The notes below the pieces were generated by a model, which worked only from the letters and a program-made list of their open reading frames with translations, was not told the origin of the DNA and ran no database searches. From contig JAQOTA010000065.1 in assembly GCA_029532415.1 (NCBI GenBank), positions 372,001 through 436,000 on the forward strand: a stretch of 64,000 nt of DNA, read 5' to 3'. Positions 22,790 through 32,697 of this stretch are shown in pieces. The DNA is from Marasmius tenuissimus. Taxonomy: Eukaryota; Basidiomycota; Agaricomycetes; Agaricales; Marasmiaceae. A program made the position numbers and the translations under genes. How positions within the stretch are numbered: the stretch's first letter is position 1; each line of letters starts with the position of its first letter.

Positions 22790-23608
22790 GCCGGGTATAT
22801 AAATCCGGGGCCAACCTTCATATCACGGACACAAGGTCTTAGGGAGTCTGTTCTAGACCTAGTGTTTGTCAAATCTACTCTCTCACTGGCAATTGTGGCC
22901 ACGAGGGAGACAGAACTGCAGGGACCATCGGATCATATCCCAGTTTCTGTAACACTAGATATGGGAGACATCCCAGAAATACAGCGTCGTGCCCTCCCCA
23001 AAGGGGGGGAGGAGGAAGATAAGTTCCTAGCCGACATAATTGATGGACTCCAGGCATTAACGTGGCTGGAGCCTCAAACAGCAGAGGATGTATCAGCCAT
23101 GGCAGCTGAAATGGCCTCAGTATTCTCAAAGGCATGGGACGTGCATTCAAAGGCCTCCCGTCTTACTAAATTTTCGAAGCCCTGGTGGACCGAAGAGTGC
23201 TCTGATGCCCTTCAGGCCTACAGGGATGAAAGGTCCCAGGACAACTGGGCCGAGTTTCGGAGGGTCATTCGAACCTTCAAACGCAAGTTCTTTGACTCTA
23301 GAATCAATGAAATTGCTGTATCTAACAAGCGCCCTTGGGATCTAATGGAATGGATCCAACAGCGCAAGTTACCAGCAGTGGAGGCCATCCAGTACAATGG
23401 ACAGCCGTGCCATGATCTTGATGATCTGTGGAGAGGACTCCATGGGACATACAATTCTGCGTCAGGAAGGGAAGTTGACCTTTCTGTGCTGGATCAGTTA
23501 GAATCTATGACAGAACGAAGTTGGTCTAGATTCAGCAATGCAGAGCTCGGGGATGCGTTACAGGCATGCTCAAGCATCTCATCACCAGGGCCCGACCATC
23601 TTACATGG
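22790..23608 (+). pseudogene. LINE-A ORF2 fragment: endonuclease end and linker
   Basis: Open frame in line with the copia frame by chance. It holds the endonuclease C-terminal half (ESVLDLVFVKSTLSL, SDHIPVSVTLDMG) and the linker up to ISSPGPDHLTW, just before the RT core, where L7 is inserted. About half of ORF2 and all of ORF1 are missing upstream through 5' truncation. Confidence 0.88.
23594..23608. repeat. target-site duplication, left copy, of LINE L7
   Basis: GACCATCTTACATGG, repeated exactly at 29821-29835. The duplicated site is LINE ORF2 sequence, so L7 landed in another LINE. Confidence 0.95.
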
Positions 23609-23739
23609 CACGCTTCTTTCTCAGGTGCTTCCATCATCTACCCGTGTGAACCACTAGTTGCTGCAACCCGAAAAACGTTCTACACTACACAGATCGAATC
23701 TGAGCAATCAGAAAGCACCAACCAAACCCGAATAACTAT

Positions 23740-25608
23740 ATGTCACTGCCTGGTAGCCGCCAGGGGCGGGGAGGGGTGCGATCTCGCCCCCCGACCCGCG
23801 CAAGCACTCCACATCCACAACCCGAATCCGATGACCCTCTCCTTGCTAATGCTGGGGAGGGATCCACACCTAGTGCCCGGGACAGATACCTAACAAGTGT
23901 CCCCGCCCCACGACGTGCTCAGTCCATGAGCAGCCGTAGATCTGCCTCGGTTGCTAGCCCCCGAGAGCAAACTCCCATGCTGCAGGATGAAGAAGTGCCC
24001 CTTCCTCCTCGCAACACTGCATCACCTGAGCCGCCAGTTGAATCCTCTTTCCTGAGCCTAGTAATGTCTCCTGGAGATGTAGGGGGGGATTTCGAAGTAG
24101 CCGCGCATGCAATCACTGCAATCACAGACTGGATCCAGCTGTCTGAATCCGAGCCTGAACTCCACATCGCAACCTCGATGCTGCGACGCCTTCACAGCAG
24201 TACCACATCCTTATCCAGCCTCATCGCAGGCCGGATTCTCGAAGAGGCCACCATCCGGCAGCAATCTCACATCCTGAACAGCTCTGCGCTACCCCATAGC
24301 TCTTCCCCTCTTCACATCGACCACCAGACCATGGAGGAAGATGATACAGTCCTCATCCCGCACAGAACCGAGCCCACTGGTGACAACGGGAATAAACCAG
24401 TGCGAACGGGCCCAAGGCCGCTCCCGAAACGTCCTACGGTGCCATTCCAGCGTCCTAATCCAAGGGGACCCCCCCCGAGAATCAACTTGGCCACTAAGCC
24501 TAAACCCACCACTCCATACTCCTTTGCTGCAGCGGCGAGAAGGGGAAGAGAACGACGAGCACCTGCTGCGCTGGCGCAGGCGAACGCGTCAGCGTCGGCC
24601 GAGACACCGGGTAGGCCCGGACCCGCCATCCCCGGAAACCCTGTGCCCACCAAAAGGCCCCGGACTACTCCGAAATTCACCACACCCGGACCAACCCGGA
24701 AACAGGTCCTGGTGTCGTTCCCCAAGGATGTTGGGGTGCCAGAAATGAGCCTCAACCTCCTCACTACTACTGTGAACGCTGCATTGCGCAGCGCGCAGCA
24801 TTCTCTTAAGGTGCTGGCCACAACTCGTGCATATGAGGGCTGGGCACTTGCTACAAGCGGTGTTGCTGATGAAAGCGCACTGAACATTATCCGCGGGAGG
24901 GTTTTGGACCTCGTGCCGGACAGATACAAGGAGTCCCATTGGGTTGGGCTCCCTACCTCGACGTCGTATCTCAAGATTATCGACGTGCCCTACTTCAAAG
25001 ACATTGTGTCAGGTGACCGCATCACTGCTTCAGACGTGAAGAATGCCATAGCGCAATCGCCTCTGAACAACGACTTTACATTCACGGGGCTGCCGCGGGT
25101 GGTCCGGAACTCTGCTAAGAGCACCACCTGTACGGTGTTCTTCAATATTTGGGATTCTCAATCAGGAACCCGTGCAAAGCGCCTCTTGGATAAGCCAATA
25201 CATATCCAAGGGCGCAACTGTTTGGTTCGATCTACCCCAGCCAGTCCAGGTGTCCCCCTGTGCCAGAGATGCTACAGGTGGGGCCACCCTAGTTCTGCAT
25301 GCCGCGCTCCGCAGCAGCGATGTCCCAAATGTAGCGGTCCCCACAAAGCTGATGAGCATCGGCTTGTTGCAGGCTGCTGCAAGGGCAACCCAAAGGCTAA
25401 CCCGCCTATTCCTCCCACCGACGAAGATGAGCCATGTCCTCATACGCCGGTATGCCCTAATTGTAGGGGCAATCACTCCGCAACGGAAAGGGCTTGCCCT
25501 TTCTGGCGCCACCGCTTTGACCGAGTCTGGATTGAAGCTAAATATGCTGAGGTACGTGAACGCAGTTCTGGTACAAGGCCCACCGCTCAAACCCCACGTC
25601 TAGCTTAA
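23740..25608 (+). CDS. LINE ORF1, gag-like RNA-binding protein
   Basis: 622 residues, complete. The first 200 or so are low complexity (Pro, Ser, Arg) with a possible helical stretch around AITDWIQLSESEPELHIATS. Residues of about 215-310 are Pro/Arg-rich and basic. A structured middle follows, then three Cys/His motifs near the C terminus: CQRCYRWGHPSSAC (CX2CX4HX4C), CPKCSGPHKADEH and CPNCRGNHSATERAC. The protein should coat element RNA and help target-primed reverse transcription. The ATG at 23740 is the first long-frame start after the element edge. The stop TAA shares a base with the ORF2 ATG. A long antisense frame at 24312-24974 is a shadow. Confidence 0.9.
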   Translation: MSLPGSRQGRGGVRSRPPTRASTPHPQPESDDPLLANAGEGSTPSARDRYLTSVPAPRRAQSMSSRRSASVASPREQTPMLQDEEVPLPPRNTASPEPPVESSFLSLVMSPGDVGGDFEVAAHAITAITDWIQLSESEPELHIATSMLRRLHSSTTSLSSLIAGRILEEATIRQQSHILNSSALPHSSSPLHIDHQTMEEDDTVLIPHRTEPTGDNGNKPVRTGPRPLPKRPTVPFQRPNPRGPPPRINLATKPKPTTPYSFAAAARRGRERRAPAALAQANASASAETPGRPGPAIPGNPVPTKRPRTTPKFTTPGPTRKQVLVSFPKDVGVPEMSLNLLTTTVNAALRSAQHSLKVLATTRAYEGWALATSGVADESALNIIRGRVLDLVPDRYKESHWVGLPTSTSYLKIIDVPYFKDIVSGDRITASDVKNAIAQSPLNNDFTFTGLPRVVRNSAKSTTCTVFFNIWDSQSGTRAKRLLDKPIHIQGRNCLVRSTPASPGVPLCQRCYRWGHPSSACRAPQQRCPKCSGPHKADEHRLVAGCCKGNPKANPPIPPTDEDEPCPHTPVCPNCRGNHSATERACPFWRHRFDRVWIEAKYAEVRERSSGTRPTAQTPRLA

Positions 25609-28600
25609 TGTCTGAGACACAAGGGATAAGAGTCTTAAGTTTTAACATCGCCAAGAACTATATGTATCTTGATGTAGTTCTCGAGGAGTTGAAAGATCGG
25701 TTTGACATCCTGTTTATCCAAGAACCGCCTTGGCGGCTCATAAGACACGCACCATCCGCTAGGGACCCGGAAGGGGAGAGAGTGGTGGGCGCGCCAAATC
25801 ACCCGTCTTGGACATTAATGATCCGTCCAGAGAAAGATGAGGGAGACCGCCCGAGAGTAGCCACATATGTCTCTAAGAGACTGGCTGCCCTCAGGCCTGC
25901 AATGCGCAGGGATGTCATTGACCACCGCGATGTACTAGTCATGTCTCTGTTCTACAGAGGCGAGACCGAATGTCTAGCCAATGTCTACTCTGATGACAAT
26001 GGGACCGCCATCCGTCTTTTGCAAGACAAAGCGGGTAGTATGCCTTCACTTTCGCTCATGGCGGGTGACTTCAACTGCCATTCCCCGGAATGGGACCCAG
26101 GCGTCTCACAGCGCCGGGGCATGGTGGCAGCACTGCTGGAAACAGCGGGGGAACTTGGAGTGGCCAGGGCCGGGTATATAAATCCGGGGCCAACCTTCAT
26201 ATCACGGACACAAGGTCTTAGGGAGTCTGTTCTAGACCTAGTGTTTGTCAAATCTACTCTTTCACTGGCAATTGTGGCCACGAGGGAGACAGAACTGCAG
26301 GGACCATCGGATCATATCCCAGTTTCTGTAACACTAGATATGGGAGACATCCCAGAAATACAGCGTCGTGCCCTCCCCAAAGGGGGGGAGGAGGAAGATA
26401 AATTCCTCGCCGACATAATTGATGGACTCCAGGCATTAACGTGGCTGGAGCCTCAAACAGCAGAGGATGTATCAGCCATGGCAGCTGAAATGGCCTCAGT
26501 ATTCTCAAAGGCATGGGATGTGCACTCAAAGGCCTCCCGTGTTACAAAATTTCCGAAGCCCTGGTGGTCCGAAGAGTGCTCTTATGCCCTTCAGGCCTAC
26601 AGGGATGAAAGGTCCCAGGACAACTGGGCCGAATTTCGGAGAGTCATTCGAACCTCCAAACGCAAGTTCTTTGACTCTAGAATCAACGAAATTGCTGTAT
26701 CTAACAAGCGCCCTTGGGATCTAATGGAATGGATCCAACAGCGCAAGTTACCACCAGTGGAGGCCATCCAGTACAATGGACAGCCGTGCCATGATCTTGA
26801 TGTTCTGTGGAGAGGGCTCCATGGGACATACAATTCTGCGTCAGGAAGGGAAGTTGACCTTTCTGTGCTGGATCAGTTAGAATCTATGACGGAACGAAGT
26901 TGGTCTAGATTCAGCAATGCAGAACTTGGGGATGCGTTACAGGCATGCTCAAGCATCTCATCGCCAGGGCCCGACCATCTTACATGGGCCCACCTCAAAG
27001 TCATTCTGTCTCAGCCAGAATGTGCCCATCGTATATTAATACTTGCGGATGCATGCATCAATATCGGCTGCTGGCCAACTCACTTCAAGGAGTCGGTCTC
27101 AGTCATTATCCCGAAGCCCAACAAGCCTTCATACTCTACCCCAAAGTCATTCCGGCCTATCGTGCTTTTGAATACTGTGGGCAAACTTATTGAGAAGATG
27201 ATTTCTAATCGTCTCCAATTCGACATGATCAAGTTTGATCTTGTTCACCCCAACCAGTTTGGGGGAGTCCGCCAACGATCCACAGAGGATGCAGGCACCT
27301 ACCTATCCCACCTAGTGAGAGCTGGGTGGGCAAAGGGGGAGATGACAAGCGTTGTCGCTTTTGACATTGCTCAATTCTTCCCATCGCTCAACCATGATGT
27401 GCTATTACACATACTGAGTAAATTCGGATTCTCTCACAAACTGATTGGATTCTTTACCTCCTACCTTGTGGGGCGGTCCACCAGATATAGGTGGAACCTA
27501 TTTGAATCAGGGCCGAACGAAGCAGATGTGGGAGTGGGTCAGGGCTCTGCCCTGTCTCCAGTTCTGTCATCGATATACATAGCACCTGTAATGAAGGTGT
27601 ACGAAATCAGAGCTCGGGAGGTGTCACTGAACACCACCCTCCTCTCTTATGTGGACGATGGCACAGTGGTAGCCCAGTCCAAATCGCTAGACGATAACAA
27701 CCATTCCCTCAAGAGGGCATATGGGATCCTATTCGCCTTGTTCACGGCGGTAGGGTTAATACTGGAGCACGATAAAACCGAACTCTTTCACTTTAGCAGG
27801 GCTAGGGATCGATACGACCCACCCCTAGATCTGGAGTTTGCCCCGTATACGGGGAATACTCCGCTTCGACCCAAAGAAACCTGGCGGTACTTGGGGTTCT
27901 ATTTTGATCGCAAGTTGCTGTTCCACGAACATGTGCGATACTATTCTACCAAGGCTCTCACTACTGTACAGTCAATGAGAATGCTTGGCAACTCAACCAG
28001 GGGGCTCTCAGCCCTCCATAAAAGGCTTCTATATCGTGCATGTGTGATACCAATCGCCACGTATGGATTTAGACTATGGTTCTTTGAAGGGTCTAAGAGC
28101 AAAACCGCTCTCAAATCCCTCAACACTATGCAGCGCAAAGCAGCAATATGGGTGACAGGTGCGTTTCGCACATCGCCCACAGGCGGAGTTGAAGCCCTTG
28201 CGGGACTCATCCCGATTCACATTCACCTCCGTAAACTCGCCACCAGGGCGGATTACAGGGTAGCTACCTTGTCGGGCACGCACCCGACAAGATCTCTACT
28301 TAGGGGAGCACAAGTCAAAGACGCCACCCCGCATCCCAAGTCATTGGCCACTCTAACGGAAGCAGTCCGAAAGAAGGTCAAAGGCACTGTTATGGAGATC
28401 GACAAGGTCTCCACTAAGCTTACCGAGGAGTTTGATCCCACACACGAGGATGCAAACCCTGGCAATCGATTGCGGGATAGGTATCCTGACCGCATTACAT
28501 TCACTGAGCAAGCCAAGGACAAGGAAAAGTCCGAGTCCGAAAGCCTAGCTGAGTGGGTTACATTTCTAGATCGTAAACTCGAGATACTCGAAGATGATCC

Positions 28601-29483
28601 TGATACGGTTGTTGCGGCTACTGATGCTTCGGTGCCGCAGAACCCCAGACATCAGGCCGTCTCAGCGGCCATGATATACAGAAGTGGAGACCTAGTTCAC
28701 CAGACCAGGTACGCTTCAGGTGTTGTTACGGCTCCGGATGCGGAGTTGTATGCTATACGGGTGGCAATTTCCTACATGGCTATGTCATGCGGGGAAAGCA
28801 ACCACTTTGTACTATTTACTGATTGCATTGCTGCAGCAAAGCGGGCAATTGATCTGTCCATACACTCAGGACAGAGTCACTCTCTGGCCGTGTGTAGGGC
28901 GCTATTCGATTGGTTTGCAGGAGGAGATGACCGTAAGGTGACCTTCATCCAAGTACCTTCAAAAGCGAAATGGAGCATTCACCAGCTCGCTCATGAATTT
29001 GTCAGAGGACTACCCCCCATAGGCGTGGGGGCAGTGCCTCAAACATCGTTGGATAGGCTCCGTCAAGAAGCCACCAAGGCAGGCCAGGATGCGTGGGTAT
29101 CGCGCTTTCAGGACCCATCATATAGAGGCAGGCACTTTTACGAGCTACAAGATCTTAAAGATCGTCCTCTACAACCATCGTACCTTAAGGGAGGAACATG
29201 GTTAAAGTCGGCCGCAGGGTCGCTTTCTTTGACAACCAGAATGACTCGGTGCATCCTGGGACACGCACCGATTGGGGAGTACTACCAGCGGTTTAATATT
29301 CAGGCAGATCTATCCTGCTTGTGCGGTGTGGAACCTGGTACCAGGGCACATGTACTTTACCGATGCTCAGAACTCGAGCGCGGAGCTTCGCTTAACCGGC
29401 TTCCGGGTCTTATAGCTTATCTGAAGGCAAACCCTCGGGCGTTTGCCTTTCCCTCCCAAGCAGAAGCTGAAGGAGTTGGGTAA
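25608..29483 (+). CDS. LINE ORF2: endonuclease / reverse transcriptase / RNase H
   Basis: 1291 residues, uninterrupted. Endonuclease at about 8-245 (LSFNIAKN, GDFNCHSPEWDPG, SDHIPVSV). Linker to about 450. RT at about 480-780 (PKSFRPIVLLNTVGKLIEK, VVAFDIAQFFPS, GQGSALSPVLS, YVDDGTVVAQS). RNase H at about 1005-1140 (ATDASVPQNPRHQAVS, AELYAIRVAIS, FTDCIAAAKR). C-terminal Cys/His motif (CLCGVEPGTRAHVLYRC). All expected catalytic positions are present. Differences from the L6 copy are few (for example KASRVTKFPKP here against KASHVTKFSKP). It is probably translated by termination and re-initiation at the TAATG overlap. It is the best candidate for a source of enzyme that could also move the defective copies. 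Confidence 0.93.
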   Translation: MSETQGIRVLSFNIAKNYMYLDVVLEELKDRFDILFIQEPPWRLIRHAPSARDPEGERVVGAPNHPSWTLMIRPEKDEGDRPRVATYVSKRLAALRPAMRRDVIDHRDVLVMSLFYRGETECLANVYSDDNGTAIRLLQDKAGSMPSLSLMAGDFNCHSPEWDPGVSQRRGMVAALLETAGELGVARAGYINPGPTFISRTQGLRESVLDLVFVKSTLSLAIVATRETELQGPSDHIPVSVTLDMGDIPEIQRRALPKGGEEEDKFLADIIDGLQALTWLEPQTAEDVSAMAAEMASVFSKAWDVHSKASRVTKFPKPWWSEECSYALQAYRDERSQDNWAEFRRVIRTSKRKFFDSRINEIAVSNKRPWDLMEWIQQRKLPPVEAIQYNGQPCHDLDVLWRGLHGTYNSASGREVDLSVLDQLESMTERSWSRFSNAELGDALQACSSISSPGPDHLTWAHLKVILSQPECAHRILILADACINIGCWPTHFKESVSVIIPKPNKPSYSTPKSFRPIVLLNTVGKLIEKMISNRLQFDMIKFDLVHPNQFGGVRQRSTEDAGTYLSHLVRAGWAKGEMTSVVAFDIAQFFPSLNHDVLLHILSKFGFSHKLIGFFTSYLVGRSTRYRWNLFESGPNEADVGVGQGSALSPVLSSIYIAPVMKVYEIRAREVSLNTTLLSYVDDGTVVAQSKSLDDNNHSLKRAYGILFALFTAVGLILEHDKTELFHFSRARDRYDPPLDLEFAPYTGNTPLRPKETWRYLGFYFDRKLLFHEHVRYYSTKALTTVQSMRMLGNSTRGLSALHKRLLYRACVIPIATYGFRLWFFEGSKSKTALKSLNTMQRKAAIWVTGAFRTSPTGGVEALAGLIPIHIHLRKLATRADYRVATLSGTHPTRSLLRGAQVKDATPHPKSLATLTEAVRKKVKGTVMEIDKVSTKLTEEFDPTHEDANPGNRLRDRYPDRITFTEQAKDKEKSESESLAEWVTFLDRKLEILEDDPDTVVAATDASVPQNPRHQAVSAAMIYRSGDLVHQTRYASGVVTAPDAELYAIRVAISYMAMSCGESNHFVLFTDCIAAAKRAIDLSIHSGQSHSLAVCRALFDWFAGGDDRKVTFIQVPSKAKWSIHQLAHEFVRGLPPIGVGAVPQTSLDRLRQEATKAGQDAWVSRFQDPSYRGRHFYELQDLKDRPLQPSYLKGGTWLKSAAGSLSLTTRMTRCILGHAPIGEYYQRFNIQADLSCLCGVEPGTRAHVLYRCSELERGASLNRLPGLIAYLKANPRAFAFPSQAEAEGVG

Positions 29484-29820
29484 GTCATCTGGGCTGATGT
29501 ACTGGAATTAGCTCCCCGTAGACTCTACGGAGGGGTGTGCGGACCCTTGCTGCCGAGCCTAGGTGGCGGGGGTGAAGGACGTGGGAGCAGGGGGCACCAG
29601 TGCGTCATAGCCCATGACGATATAACCCTATTTACCACATAGTGTTGGGGAAACACTGTGGATACGTTCTGAGGAGCGGTTCTTATCGAGGCGCACCTCC
29701 TTTCTAGTGGGGGATCTAGTTATTATGCATTTGTGGGATGCTGCATTTGTATATAGCGACCGGACTGTGTTCGTACACCGGTATATAAGAATATGATTCA
29801 AAAAAAAAAAAAAAAAAAAA

Positions 29821-29835
29821 GACCATCTTACATGG
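29821..29835. repeat. target-site duplication, right copy, of LINE L7
   Basis: Exact repeat of the 15 bp at 23594-23608, directly after the A tail of L7. Confidence 0.95.
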
Positions 29836-32343
29836 GCCCACCTCAAAGTCATTCTGTCTCAGCCAGAATGTGCCCATCGTATATTAATGCTTGCGGATGC
29901 ATGCATTAATATCGGCTGCTGGCCAACTCACTTCAAGGAGTCGGTCTCAGTCATCATCCCGAAGCCCAACAAGCCTTCATACTCTACCCCAAAGTCATTC
30001 CGGCCTATTGTGCTTTTGAATACTGTGGGCAAACTTATTGAGAAGATGATTTCTAACCGTCTCCAATTCGACATGATCAAGTTTGATCTTGTTCACCCCA
30101 ACCAGTTTGGGGGAGTCCGCCAACGATCCACAGAGGATGCAGGCACCTACCTAACCCACCTAGTGAGAGCTGGGTGGGCAAAGGGGGAGATGACAAGCGT
30201 TGTTGCTTTTGACATTGCTCAATTCTTCCCATCGCTCAACCATGATGTGCTATTACACATATTGAGTAAATTCGGATTCTCTCATAACTGATTGGATTCT
30301 TTACCTCCTACCTTGTAGGGCGGTCCACCAGATACAGGTGGAACCTGTTTGAATCAGGGCCGAATGAAGCAGATGTGGGAGGCAGATGTGGGAGTGGGAC
30401 AGGGCTCTGCCCTGTCTCCAGTCCTGTCATCGATATACATAGCACCTATAATGAAGGTGTATGAAATCAGAGCTCGGGAGGTGTCACTGAACACCACCCT
30501 CCTCTCCTATGTGGACGATGGCACAGTGGTAGCCCAGTCCAAATCGCTAGACGATAACAACCATTCCCTCAAGAGGGCATATGGGATCCTATTCGCCTTG
30601 TTCACGGCAGTAGGGTTAATACTGGAGCACGATAAAACCGAACTCTTTCACTTTAGCAGGGCTAGGGATCGATACGACCCACCCCTAGACTTAGAGTTTG
30701 CCCCGTATACGGGAAATACTCCGCTTTGACCCAAAGAAACCTGGCGGTACTTGGGGTTCTATTTTGATCGCAAATTGCTGTTCCACGAGCATGTGCGATA
30801 TTATTCTACCAAGGCTCTCACTACTGTACAGTCAATGAGAATGCTCGGTAACTCAACCAGGGGGCTCTCAGCCCTTCATAAAAGGCTTCTATACCGTGCA
30901 TGTGTGATGCCAATTGCCACGTACGGATTTAGGCTGTGGTTCTTTGAAGGATCTAGGAGCAAAACTGCTCTCAAATCCCTCAACACTATGCAGCGTAAAG
31001 CAGCAATATGGGTGACAGGTGCCTTCCGCACATCGCCTACAGGCGGAGTTGAAGCCCTTGCGGGACTCATCCCGGTTCACATCCACCTTCGTAAACTTGC
31101 CATCAGGGCGGATTACAGGGTAGCCACCTTGTCGAGCACACACCCGACAAGATCTCTACTTAGGGGAGCACAAGTCAAAGAAGCCACCCCGCATTCCAAG
31201 TCATTGGCCACTCTAACGGAAGCAGTCCGAAAGAAGGTCAAAGGCACCGTTATGGAGATCGACAAGGTCTCCACTAAGCTTACCGAGGAGTTTGATCCCA
31301 CTCATGAGGATGCAAACCCTGGCAATAGACTGCGGGATAGGTATCCTGACCGCATCACATTCACTGAGCGAGCCAAGGACAAGGAGAAGTCCGAGTCCGA
31401 AAGCCTAGCTGAGTGGATAGCATTTCTTGATCGAAAACTCGAGTTACTCGAAGAGGATCCTGATACGGTTGTTGCAGCTACCGACGCCTCGGTGCCGCAA
31501 AACCCCAGACATCAGGCTGTCTCAGCGGCCATGATATACAGGAGCGGAGACCTAGTTCATCAGACCAGGTACGCTTCAGGTGTTGTTACAGCTCCGGACG
31601 CTGAGCTTTATGCTATACGGGTGGCAATTTCCTACATGGCTATGTCATGCGGGGAAAGCAGCCACTTTGTATTGTTTACGGATTGCGTCGCTGCAGCAAA
31701 GCGGGCAATTGACCCGTCCATACACTCAGGACAGAGTCACTCTCTGGCTGTGTGTAGGGCGCTATCTGACTGGTTTGCAGGAGGAGATGACCGCAAGGTG
31801 ACCTTCATCCAAGTACCTTCGAAAGCAAAATGGAGCATCCACCAGCTCGCTCATGAATTTGTCAGAGGACTGCCCCCCGTAGGCGTGGGGGCAGTACCCC
31901 AAACATCGCTGGACAGGCTTCGGCAAGAAGCCACAAAAGCGGGCCAGGATGCGTGGGTATCACGCTTCCAAGACCCATCATATAGAGGCAGGCACTTTTA
32001 CGAGCTACAAGATCTAAAAGATCGACCTCTCCAGCCATCATACCTCAAGGGAGGGACGTGGTTAAAGTTGGCCGCAGGGTCGCTTTCATTGACAACCAGA
32101 ATGACTCGATGCATTCTGGGGCATGCACCGATTGGAGAATACTACCAGCGGTTCAACATTCAGGCAGATCTAGCCTGCTTGTGCGGTGTGGAACCTGGGA
32201 CCAGGGCGCACGTACTTCACAGATGCTCTGAATTAGAGCGGGGAAATTCGCTTCATCGGCTTCCGGGCCTGATAGCTTACCTGAAGGCAAACCCTCGGGC
32301 GTTTGGCTTCCCCTCCCAAGCAGAAGCCGAAGGAGTTGGGTAA
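29836..32343 (+). pseudogene. LINE-A ORF2 remainder: RT and RNase H, broken
   Basis: Continues the LINE-A ORF2 after L7. The frame is open to about 30291, where a small deletion after FGFSH gives a stop. It resumes with a 13-bp duplication (EADVG region, about 30369-30394), stays open through YVDDGTVV to 30726, where TGA replaces an Arg codon before PKETWRYLG, and is then open for 530 residues to 32343. RNase H motifs (ATDASVPQNP, AELYAIRVAIS, FTDCVAAAKRAID) and the Cys/His tail are intact. This copy cannot make a full ORF2. Confidence 0.9.
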
Positions 32344-32682
32344 GTCTCTTGGGCTGATGTGCTGGTATTAGCTCCCCGTAGACTCTTCGGAGGGGTGTGC
32401 GGGCTCTTGCTGCCGGGCCTAGGTGGTGGGGGTGAAGGACGTGGGAGCAGGGGGCACTAGTGCGTCATAGCCCAGGATGATATAGCCTCATCTACCACGT
32501 AGTGTGATGAAACACTGTGGACACGTTCTGAGGTACGGTTCCTTAGGGGGGCGGACCTCCTTTCTAGTGGGGGATCTAGTTATTACGCATTTGTGGCATG
32601 CTGCATTTGTAGATAGCGACCGGACTGTGTTCGTACACCGGTATATAAGAATATGATCCAAAAAAAAAAAAAAAAAAAAAAA

Positions 32683-32697
32683 GATGACTGCATGTCC
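32683..32697. repeat. target-site duplication, right copy, of LINE-A
   Basis: Exact repeat of the 15 bp at 22775-22789. The copia frame resumes here. Confidence 0.95.

Larger units (their letters stand above)
23609..29820 (+). mobile_element. LINE L7, full length and apparently intact
   Basis: A 6.2 kb non-LTR retrotransposon: a 5' UTR of about 131 bp (23609-23739), ORF1 (23740-25608), ORF2 (25608-29483), a 3' UTR of about 316 bp and a 21-nt A tail (29800-29820). A perfect 15-bp TSD lies at both ends. Both ORFs are open. The near-identity of its ORF2 with that of L6 and the clean TSD point to a recent insertion. An imperfect stem-loop near 29759-29782 (CCGG...CCGG with GTGT/ACAC) precedes the tail and is kept in the other copies with 3' ends. 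Confidence 0.95.
22790..32682 (+). mobile_element. LINE-A, 5'-truncated, split by LINE L7
   Basis: A plus-strand LINE made of 22790-23608 and 29836-32682, with the complete LINE L7 (23609-29820) between them. It starts inside the endonuclease region (AGYINPGPTF) and ends with a 23-nt A tail at 32660-32682. A 15-bp TSD in copia integrase bounds it. It has several disabling changes: a small deletion at about 30286 (stop after GFSHN), a 13-bp duplication at about 30369-30394, and a TGA at about 30726. It is therefore older and dead, unlike L7. Confidence 0.93.

Noticed and set aside
22025..23893. A 622-codon ORF joining copia protease/integrase with endonuclease text
   Set aside because: It is a chance read-through from copia into LINE-A and then L7. 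The TSDs at 22775 and 23594 show the joints.
24312..24974. A long antisense ORF opposite LINE ORF1
   Set aside because: It mirrors the high-GC coding strand and recurs identically opposite L6. No domain; it is a shadow.
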